In this document: positions 1 to 4,833 of the stretch, piece after piece
Numbering within the stretch: the stretch's first letter is position 1
Layout of the letters: every line of letters starts with the position of its first letter
NCBI GenBank assembly: GCA_937911845.1
Contig: CALDQF010000088.1
Coordinates: 1-5,479 of the forward strand
Direction: 5' to 3'
DNA from: an uncultured Phycisphaera sp.
GTDB lineage: Bacteria > Planctomycetota > Phycisphaerae > Phycisphaerales > SM1A02
Length of the DNA: 5,479 nt
Notes under the pieces: model-generated
What the model was told of the DNA's origin: nothing
The model's input: only the letters and a program-made list of their open reading frames with translations
Database searches by the model: none
Translations under genes and position numbers: made by a program

Positions 1-1000
1 CATCACGCTTGCGGATGATCATGGGGCGATCGCGGTCGGGGAAGTGCACCACAATCGCGCCGTCGTCTTCTCGGGCTTTCCCCGAAGCCAAGAATGATTC
101 CACCACGCCAGCCAGTTGATCGTTGTAAAAAGATTCACCCTTGTCGCTGTCCCGGCGCATACGGACCCCGAGCAAATCAATGGTCTCTTGCACGGCATCG
201 AGCGTGCAATCGATCATTTTTTGCCAATCGGCGTGAAGTTCAGGGTCCCCCGCTTGCAGCTGCACCAAATCCTGTTTGGCCGCGGCAATCACTTCATCAG
301 CACTCTCATTTTGAGCTTCGAATTCAGCGTGGCGATGCGACCCGGCAAAGAAGCGACGGGTGGCTTCAGCACCTCGACGATCGGCCTTGGCGTTGGCCTG
401 AGCTTCTCGATACGCCGTGTCAAGGTCTTCGAGCGTGACCTGATCCAAATTGACACCGTTGTTTCGAAGTTGGGTCAAGACCAAGGCGATGGGTGTTCCC
501 CAATCACCAAGGTGATTTTGACGGATCACCGTGCGTCCACGCCGTTCCAGAGTTCTGGCAATGGCATCACCAATGACGGCGGAACGAAGATGCCCAACGT
601 GCATGCGTTTGGCCACATTCACCGAGACCATGTCGATGGCCACGGTGTGATCGGAGGGCTCCGTCACCACCCCAAGGGTGGGGCTGTCCATCGCCAACAA
701 TGCCGCCGCCACCGCCGACGGCGCCAGTCTGAGATTGATGAAACCAGGTCCGGCAATCGATGACTCCGAGACAACTTCACCAAAGTCGACGTGGCTCAAA
801 ATCGTTTCCGCCACTTCACGCGGTGGCTTCCCCAATCGTTTGCCCAGACCCATGGCGACATTCGCTTGCCAATCACCAAATTCACGCTTCTGCGCTTCGC
901 GCAGAATCGGGTCGACATCTTCGAAGCCCTCGCCAAAAGCTGCACGAATGGCAACTCGAAGCGATTGATCAATCAAAGCAATGGGATCGGCGTTGGTCAT
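1..1000 (-). CDS. argS: Arginyl-tRNA synthetase, N-terminal part (cut by left window edge)
   Basis: This cytoplasmic class I synthetase charges tRNA-Arg with arginine using ATP. Reading the minus strand from the ATG at 1000 gives 333 open codons beginning MTNADPIALIDQ; the family is usually about 550-590 residues, so roughly the first 60% is present. Residues 1 to about 110 fit the ArgS-specific N-terminal domain, including REAQKREFGDWQANVAMG. The class I HIGH signature appears as HVGH at residues 134-137, in KRMHVGHLRSAVIGD; the usual SPN and KP before it read SVN and KR. The visible end is PMIIRKRD, and the KMSK-equivalent region lies beyond the edge. The ATG lacks a clear Shine-Dalgarno. 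An in-frame GTG at 1030, preceded by GGGGAATAA, would add 10 residues (MTEGCGISPR) and is a real alternative. The exchanger-like gene ends 30 bases upstream in the same frame, so the two are probably cotranscribed. Identification is very secure; the exact start is not. Confidence 0.95.
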   Translation of the reverse strand, partial: MTNADPIALIDQSLRVAIRAAFGEGFEDVDPILREAQKREFGDWQANVAMGLGKRLGKPPREVAETILSHVDFGEVVSESSIAGPGFINLRLAPSAVAAALLAMDSPTLGVVTEPSDHTVAIDMVSVNVAKRMHVGHLRSAVIGDAIARTLERRGRTVIRQNHLGDWGTPIALVLTQLRNNGVNLDQVTLEDLDTAYREAQANAKADRRGAEATRRFFAGSHRHAEFEAQNESADEVIAAAKQDLVQLQAGDPELHADWQKMIDCTLDAVQETIDLLGVRMRRDSDKGESFYNDQLAGVVESFLASGKAREDDGAIVVHFPDRDRPMIIRKRD

Positions 1001-1030
1001 GCGGGGAGAAATCCCACATCCCTCGGTCAC

Positions 1031-1966
1031 TTATTCCCCGGAGATTTGGAACAGCAAAGCCAAAAGAATGCCGAGCATGGCGATTCCGAGGTTGGTGGCA
1101 TTGGAGACCGAGGTCCCCGCAAGGGCTAAATTAGCGCTGGAAGAAGTACTTCGTCGAAAAGCCCGGACGGCCACTGTCAATTCAGGGAGGCTGGTGACCA
1201 ACGCTCCTACGAAATAATGCAAGTAGGCAAAAACAGATCGCCCCAAAAGATGACTTAGATCTTCTTTGTACAGTTCAGTCCCGGCCAAAAACAACCAATT
1301 CAGTAGCGCTGATGAAGCGCCCAAGATCAACAACATGAAGATCAGTCGGGGCCAACGGCCTGAACTCTGGAAGCCATCATCCCCAGCATAAATTTCGGGA
1401 TTTTTCCGCTGATCCCTTCGTGCCCACCAAAGGAAAAATAACACGCCGCCCCCGCAGTATGCCAGAGGGATTTGCACGGCTGACCACTCGAAAAGCGACC
1501 CGTTTGATTCAACAAGACCAGTCATGGCGAATCGAGACAGCAGCCACAGGCCAACCGCCATCAGGACATGCTTGCGGACCAAATGAAATTCGCGGCGCAA
1601 CTGCATCAGTCCTCCGCCAGAGCCAGTGATTTGGGCCCAGATGGGTGCAATCAAAACAACCAGATAAATGTTGGCGAAGTTCGAGCCGAGCGGATTCGCA
1701 ATCCCTCCCCATTGCCCCAATGCCAAGGCGTACAGCATCAGGAGCAGCTCAGGGAAATTGGTACCAGCACTGACGGCCAAAGGCCGAAATCGTCGTCCAA
1801 AATGCCTCCCGACCAGTCCTGCAACTTCGTCAGCCATGCCATCGCTGGACCACGGCAGCACAAACCAGCCGATCGACCCACCAATCGCCAGAGCCACCAA
1901 CGGAAAAAACCACGAGGGTGTTTCCCCAGATTGGGCAAGATCGATGAGGAACGTCACGAAGTCCAT
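1031..1966 (-). CDS. Divergent sodium/calcium exchanger-family (CaCA) membrane protein
   Basis: This 311-residue protein is an inner-membrane cation/proton or cation/sodium antiporter-like protein; the ion is unknown. The CaCA family is built on two inverted alpha repeats, and both can be seen. The first is at residues about 65-101, with AGTNFPELLL and then NPLGSN (E73, G94-S95-N96). The second is at about 251-300, with VTSLPEL and then AGTSVSNATN (E262, S288-N289). E73 and E262 sit where the family's ion-binding glutamates lie. About eight hydrophobic spans are visible; YrbG-type members have about ten and a similar length. Oddities: the first repeat has TN where TS is usual, and the second has V287 where the glycine of GSN is expected, so transport activity is uncertain. 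The start at 1966 has no clear Shine-Dalgarno. argS follows 30 bases later, and arsC diverges across a 65-base spacer. Family membership is fairly sure; substrate is not. Confidence 0.8.
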   Translation of the reverse strand: MDFVTFLIDLAQSGETPSWFFPLVALAIGGSIGWFVLPWSSDGMADEVAGLVGRHFGRRFRPLAVSAGTNFPELLLMLYALALGQWGGIANPLGSNFANIYLVVLIAPIWAQITGSGGGLMQLRREFHLVRKHVLMAVGLWLLSRFAMTGLVESNGSLFEWSAVQIPLAYCGGGVLFFLWWARRDQRKNPEIYAGDDGFQSSGRWPRLIFMLLILGASSALLNWLFLAGTELYKEDLSHLLGRSVFAYLHYFVGALVTSLPELTVAVRAFRRSTSSSANLALAGTSVSNATNLGIAMLGILLALLFQISGE

Positions 1967-1967
1967 A

Positions 1968-1998
1968 CTTGATTCATCTTAAGTGACCCTGAATCAAG
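1968..1998. repeat. Perfect 9-bp inverted repeat in the divergent spacer, candidate operator
   Basis: The arms are CTTGATTCA (1968-1976) and TGAATCAAG (1990-1998), separated by 13 bases, with arm starts 22 bases apart, about two DNA turns. The left arm begins two bases from the exchanger ATG. This geometry suits a dimeric regulator acting on one or both divergent genes. TTGAT/ATCAA half-sites are seen in some ArsR-family operators, but no arsR is in the window, so the regulator is unassigned. What is seen is the palindrome; the operator role is inference. Confidence 0.5.
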
Positions 1999-2016
1999 CC
2001 ATCGGGACACCGATGG
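1999..2016. repeat. Perfect 7-bp inverted repeat upstream of arsC, hairpin or operator
   Basis: The arms are CCATCGG (1999-2005) and CCGATGG (2010-2016) with the loop GACA. It abuts the 9-bp palindrome at 1968-1998 with no gap and ends 15 bases before the arsC ATG. No T tract follows on either strand, so it is not a standard intrinsic terminator. It could be a second operator or a 5'-leader hairpin of arsC. The symmetry is certain; the function is inferred. Confidence 0.45.
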
Positions 2017-2031
2017 AACTCTTCATGCACA

Positions 2032-2529
2032 ATGGCAAACATGCCCCCTTTGCGCCTGTTGTTTGTTTGCACTGGAAATAGCGCCCGAAGTTTGATGGCC
2101 GAAGCTTTGGCCCCGCACCTCTTCCCCGGACAGTTGGAGGCGGGCTCATGTGGAAGCAGCCCCTCCGGAACACCACATCCGCTTGCTCTGGCCGCGCTCC
2201 AACAGCATGGCATCCCCCACGAGCACCTCACCAGCAAAGGCATTGTCGCAATTCAGCATCTGCCTTGGGATGTGATTGTCACGCTTTGTGATGGGGCCCA
2301 AACGGACTTCTGCCAAGGCCTCTCTATCTCAGGTGCCATCACCACACATTGGGGCTTCCCCGATCCGCCAGCGGCCAAAGACCCGGAAGGCTGCTTTGAA
2401 CGGGTTTGTGGAGGCATCGAACAATGCCTGCGCATTTTTATGGCCCAGGCCGATCGACCACTCGCGAACAGAGCAAACGCCGCCGCCGCCGTGGCCGAGC
2501 GGTTCTGCATGGCGGAAAACTGGGCATAA
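2032..2529 (+). CDS. arsC: Arsenate reductase, thioredoxin-coupled low-molecular-weight phosphatase fold
   Basis: This cytoplasmic enzyme reduces arsenate to arsenite through a three-cysteine relay recharged by thioredoxin. The 165-residue product opens with the phosphatase P-loop CTGNSARS (C13 nucleophile, R19). The two relay cysteines are C86 in DVIVTLCD and C94 in TDFC. The family signature HWGFPDPPAA (H106-W107, D111-P112) follows. Seven residues separate C86 and C94, against six in the Staphylococcus pI258 enzyme as I recall it. About 30 residues after FERVCGGIEQC form an Ala-rich C-terminal extension. A second in-frame ATG at 2041 is a possible start; neither has a strong Shine-Dalgarno. 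No arsR, arsB, acr3 or arsM is nearby. The B12/GTPase fusion starts 9 bases after the stop, so cotranscription is likely. A protein tyrosine phosphatase is less likely given the paired cysteines and the HW-DP motif. Confidence 0.92.
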   Translation: MANMPPLRLLFVCTGNSARSLMAEALAPHLFPGQLEAGSCGSSPSGTPHPLALAALQQHGIPHEHLTSKGIVAIQHLPWDVIVTLCDGAQTDFCQGLSISGAITTHWGFPDPPAAKDPEGCFERVCGGIEQCLRIFMAQADRPLANRANAAAAVAERFCMAENWA

Positions 2530-2538
2530 GATTCCAAC

Positions 2539-3648
2539 ATGCGAGCGACGAACGAGCCCACGACCCCTCTGAAAAAAATTGACCGCTGCGCAGACCTCCC
2601 CCATCGGCCCCGAGTGCTGCTGGGAAAAATGGGGCTCGACGGCCATGATCGTGGTGTCAAACTGATTGCACGCGCTCTGCGAGACTCGGGCATTCACGTG
2701 ATTTACTCGGGTTTGTGGCAAACCCCACGTTCACTCGCTATCGGCGCACGCGATGAAGACGCTGATGTTCTGGCCTGCTCCATGATGAGCAACTCTCACT
2801 TGGTGTTGGTGCCTCGACTGGTCAATGCCTCGGCCGAACTTGGCCGCAGTGATATGGCCATCGATGTTGGCGGCATCATTCCCCAAGAAGACGTGCAAAC
2901 CATGCTTGATTCTGGGGTAAGAAAAATCTTCCACACCGGAACCAGCATGGATGAGTTGGTCGAGACGGTTCGATCGGCCGTCAAGCCGCGGGTCGCTCAA
3001 TACGAAGGAAATGCGGCCTTGGCTCGATCCATTTCCCTGGCCACCGAAGGCCGCGTGCCCGCGGAGGCTCCTCGCCGACGCCCGAGCACCGTCATCGGCA
3101 TGACCGGCTCACCTGGGGCGGGCAAGAGCACGCTGGTCGCCCAAATCGCGGCCGAAAGCGTGCAACGAGGCGAGAAACTCGCCGTCGTGGCATACGACCC
3201 CATGAGCCCCATCACTGGAGGCGCGCTCCTCGGTGACCGACTTCGGGTGGATTTTGGTCGCGTGGATGAATCGGTGTTCTACCGATCACTCGCTATTGCC
3301 GGTGAAGATTATGAAGCCCTGCCGGAGATCTTGGACCTCATCGGTGGCGCTGGCTTTGACCGCGTGATTGTTGAAACGGTTGGCGCAGGACAGAACGAAA
3401 CCAAAATTCGTGAATGCGTGGACCGCACCGCCGTCGTGGTGGTCCCCGGCATGGGTGATTCCATCCAAATGGACAAGGCCGGGATCTTGGAGATCGCCGA
3501 TTGCTTTGTGGTCAACAAGAGCGATTACGAGGGGTTGGAACGGCTACGCCGTGAACTCAAAGACGCCTGCGGTGGGCGACCCATCGTGGAAACCGTGGCC
3601 ACCGAAGGCCGCGGTACCGAAACATTGCTCGACACCCTGTTTGGCTGA
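2539..3648 (+). CDS. B12-binding domain fused to MeaB/ArgK-type GTPase, no mutase domain
   Basis: This is probably a cytoplasmic accessory module of a coenzyme-B12 acyl-CoA mutase: cobalamin carrier plus the G protein that loads or protects the cofactor. Residues about 23-150 form a B12-binding Rossmann domain: KMGLDGHDRG holds the DxHxxG motif with H36 as the expected cobalt ligand, followed by SMMSNSH (81-87) and HTGTS (122-126). Residues about 170-369 form the GTPase: Walker A GSPGAGKST (180-188), AYDPMSPITGG (D210), ETVGAGQNE (269-277), and the guanine-specificity motif NKSD (316-319). Free-standing MeaB proteins run about 310-330 residues; here the GTPase part is about 200 and lacks the usual C-terminal dimerisation extension. 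The order resembles the N-terminal half of IcmF, but the mutase barrel is absent. The ATG has no clear Shine-Dalgarno. arsC ends 9 bases upstream in the same frame, and prpB follows 178 bases later. Domains are secure; the partner mutase is unknown. Confidence 0.9.
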   Translation: MRATNEPTTPLKKIDRCADLPHRPRVLLGKMGLDGHDRGVKLIARALRDSGIHVIYSGLWQTPRSLAIGARDEDADVLACSMMSNSHLVLVPRLVNASAELGRSDMAIDVGGIIPQEDVQTMLDSGVRKIFHTGTSMDELVETVRSAVKPRVAQYEGNAALARSISLATEGRVPAEAPRRRPSTVIGMTGSPGAGKSTLVAQIAAESVQRGEKLAVVAYDPMSPITGGALLGDRLRVDFGRVDESVFYRSLAIAGEDYEALPEILDLIGGAGFDRVIVETVGAGQNETKIRECVDRTAVVVVPGMGDSIQMDKAGILEIADCFVVNKSDYEGLERLRRELKDACGGRPIVETVATEGRGTETLLDTLFG

Positions 3649-3790
3649 CCCCCGATCGCAGTCGCGAGCCAAAGGTGCAACACCCCCGCCAGAAGCGTGG
3701 CCAAGGCCAAAACTCTGAGGGTCGGAAGACAATCTCGGGCCGGAAAAGACTGAGACACGTCTTTGCCATCGGCCCAGATCCCACCCCACT

Positions 3791-3811
3791 TTGGCGGTTG
3801 CCGCCGATTTT
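3791..3811 (+). terminator. Weak hairpin plus T4 just before the prpB ribosome-binding site
   Basis: GGCGG (3793-3797) pairs with CCGCC (3801-3805) around the loop TTG. One G-U and one A-U pair can extend the stem to seven, and TTTT follows at 3808-3811. The stem is short and the T run minimal, so termination would be weak. Because it ends three bases before the prpB Shine-Dalgarno, it could instead influence prpB translation. The structure is seen; the role is inferred. Confidence 0.3.
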
Positions 3812-3813
3812 CC

Positions 3814-3818
3814 TAGGA
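3814..3818 (+). promoter_or_regulatory. Ribosome-binding site that fixes the prpB start
   Basis: TAGGA lies 8 bases before the ATG at 3827, a normal Shine-Dalgarno spacing. The upstream in-frame TTG at 3791 lies inside the hairpin, has no such site and would add twelve residues not typical of the family, so the ATG at 3827 is preferred. Confidence 0.65.
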
Positions 3819-3826
3819 TTTCTTCC

Positions 3827-4693
3827 ATGACCCCCCCTGCCTCATCACTCCGCCATCGCCTCCAACAGCCTGGGACACTGATATGCCCCGGGGTTTTCAA
3901 CGCCCTGGTGGCCCGAATGGCCAAACAGGCCAACTTTGAATCGGTGTACATCTCTGGTGGAGCCACGGCGAACGTGGCGGGCGTTCCCGATACTGGTCTG
4001 CTGAGCCTGACGGAATGCACCCGGACCATCAGAGAAATTGTTGACGCCTCGGGACTTCCAGTCGTGGCCGATGCAGACACCGGTTACGGCGAAGAAGAAA
4101 ACGCGGTTCGGACGATCGTGGAGTACGGCCGGTCGGGTGCTGCGGCCCTCCATGTTGAAGATCAAGTGTTCCCCAAACGCTGTGGTCATCTTGACGGCAA
4201 GCAGTGTGTTCCTGCTGATGACTTCGCGCAAAAAATCAAAGCAATGAGTGAGCATCGACCTTCCGATGACTTCTTGCTGATTGCCCGAACCGACGCCGCA
4301 GGGGTGCATTCTTTTGCCGACGCCGTCGCCCGAGGACAGCAGTACCGAGAAGCGGGAGCCGACATGATCTTCCCGGAAGGTCTACGAACCGAAGAGGAGT
4401 TTGCGGAATATGCCAAAGCGTGCCCAGGACTGTTGCTGGCCAACATGACGGAGTTTGGCAAAACGCCGCAGATCTCAGCCACGAGATTTGAGTCCCTTGG
4501 CTATGACATGGTGATCTACCCCCTTTCCATGATGCGTCTCGCCATGGGTCATGTGGCCCGCGGGCTAGCCCACCTGCGTGAACATGGATCGGTTGAGGGA
4601 TTGATGGACGAAATGCAGACTCGGACCGAGCTCTACGAAAGTCTGGGCTACCAACCCGGGTCGCCGTGGTGGTTCCCGGGTTCACCGGATTGA
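3827..4693 (+). CDS. prpB: 2-Methylisocitrate lyase family protein
   Basis: This family cleaves 2-methylisocitrate to pyruvate and succinate in the methylcitrate cycle of propionyl-CoA use; the enzyme is cytoplasmic and Mg2+-dependent. The 288-residue product has YISGG (41-45), the metal-binding stretch ADADTGYG (D82, D84), HVEDQ (109-113), the catalytic loop KRCGH (117-121, with C119 the expected acid/base cysteine), IARTD (152-156) and ANMTEFGKTP (205-214). These match PrpB better than PEP mutase or oxaloacetate decarboxylase relatives, although paralogues of this superfamily are easily confused. Escherichia coli PrpB is 296 residues and shares MQTR-ELYES near its end; after that this protein has an unusual PGSPWWFPGSPD tail. 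The TGA stop falls at the compositional junction, so the last residues or the stop itself may be artefactual. The B12/GTPase fusion upstream suggests a propionyl-CoA context; prpC and prpD are not in view. Confidence 0.88.
   Translation: MTPPASSLRHRLQQPGTLICPGVFNALVARMAKQANFESVYISGGATANVAGVPDTGLLSLTECTRTIREIVDASGLPVVADADTGYGEEENAVRTIVEYGRSGAAALHVEDQVFPKRCGHLDGKQCVPADDFAQKIKAMSEHRPSDDFLLIARTDAAGVHSFADAVARGQQYREAGADMIFPEGLRTEEEFAEYAKACPGLLLANMTEFGKTPQISATRFESLGYDMVIYPLSMMRLAMGHVARGLAHLREHGSVEGLMDEMQTRTELYESLGYQPGSPWWFPGSPD
4653..4682 (+). repeat. GC-rich 8-bp inverted repeat at the prpB 3' end
   Basis: AACCCGGG (4653-4660) and CCCGGGTT (4675-4682) are perfect complements around 14 bases. The repeat encodes part of the atypical PrpB tail and ends nine bases before the stop. 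No T tract from the same segment follows before the junction, so a terminator cannot be judged. Such a stem may also favour polymerase template switching next to the junction; that is speculation. Confidence 0.4.
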
Positions 4694-4700
4694 TCCCACC
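4688..4700. other. Junction between GC-rich and AT-rich segments, probable chimeric breakpoint
   Basis: G+C falls from 67% (4621-4680) to about 17% (4741-4833). On the minus strand UbiG reads correctly through EWWD, ending at 4693, and then turns into the antisense of prpB. UbiG normally continues with proline after that Asp (EWWDP), which would require G at 4691 where T is seen. The switch therefore lies at or just right of 4691/4692, possibly inside GATCCC (4692-4697), which may be microhomology. Assembly, amplification or cloning chimera is more likely than natural insertion, because no mobile-element ends are visible. Confidence 0.85.
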
Positions 4701-4755
4701 ATTCAGCCGCTATTTTAGAAAATTTTTCAATTTCTTTTTTATTTACACTGCTCAT
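4693..4755 (-). CDS. ubiG: UbiG ubiquinone methyltransferase, 21-codon N-terminal stub cut by the junction
   Basis: UbiG is the SAM-dependent O-methyltransferase of ubiquinone synthesis. Reading the minus strand from the ATG at 4755 gives MSSVNKKEIEKF and, after SKI, AAEWWD. This is the typical start of alphaproteobacterial UbiG: a short acidic/lysine-rich helix followed by the hallmark EWWD(P). The full protein is about 240 residues, so almost all of it, including the SAM-binding motifs, is missing. Past 4693 the frame continues into prpB antisense with no UbiG likeness (QSGEPG). The divergent lysC 78 bases away matches the ubiG/lysC neighbourhood common in alphaproteobacteria, which supports the call despite the short length. 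The cut looks like a contig-joining artefact rather than a natural pseudogene. Confidence 0.8.
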
Positions 4756-4768
4756 AATCGATAATTAG

Positions 4769-4796
4769 TTGACATAACAATTAAGATGTATTTTAT
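4769..4796 (+). promoter_or_regulatory. Possible sigma-70 promoter for lysC (TTGACA, 16 bases, TTTTAT)
   Basis: A consensus -35 box TTGACA (4769-4774) is followed after 16 bases by TTTTAT (4791-4796), four of six matches to the -10 consensus. It would place the start of transcription near 4803, about 30 bases before the lysC ATG. In such AT-rich sequence -10-like boxes arise by chance; the full TTGACA match is the stronger part. Confidence 0.4.
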
Positions 4797-4812
4797 CAAT
4801 TATTTATTAAAT

Positions 4813-4818
4813 TATAAT
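4813..4818 (+). promoter_or_regulatory. Perfect TATAAT box close to the lysC start
   Basis: TATAAT lies 15 bases before the lysC ATG, which would give a leader of only about nine bases. No good -35 box lies 16-18 bases upstream. It is an alternative to the promoter at 4769-4796, or chance in about 17% GC sequence. Confidence 0.3.
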
Positions 4819-4833
4819 AAATAAATTTGATCA

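Larger units (their letters stand above)
3649..3826 (+). other. Spacer between the B12/GTPase fusion and prpB
   Basis: This GC-rich gap has no plus-strand gene I can support and no convincing sigma-70 promoter. Its right end carries a short hairpin with a T4 run and the prpB ribosome-binding site. The minus strand stays open from 3758 to 3525 and would encode a hydrophobic segment (LRVLALATLLAGVLHLWLAT), but that frame runs into the antisense of the GTPase gene and has no family resemblance, so it is not called. Confidence 0.5.

Noticed and set aside
116..763. 215-codon plus-strand open frame opposite argS
   Set aside because: It is antisense to clear ArgS sequence including the HVGH motif, has no recognisable domain, and is an expected shadow frame in GC-rich DNA.
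3525..3758. Minus-strand frame with a hydrophobic, signal-like N-terminus (LRVLALATLLAGVLHLWLAT)
   Set aside because: Only the first 36 codons or so lie in the spacer; the rest is antisense to the conserved GTPase end. No ribosome-binding site or family likeness was seen.
3791..3826. TTG start extending PrpB by 12 residues
   Set aside because: It lies in the hairpin without a Shine-Dalgarno, whereas the ATG at 3827 has TAGGA at proper spacing.
3544..4080. 178-codon minus-strand frame across the GTPase end, spacer and prpB start
   Set aside because: It overlaps two well-supported plus-strand genes and shows no coherent motif.
4236..4685. 149-codon minus-strand frame opposite prpB, continuous with the UbiG stub frame
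   Set aside because: The frame is open only because it is antisense to prpB; UbiG likeness ends at 4693 and nothing beyond resembles a methyltransferase.
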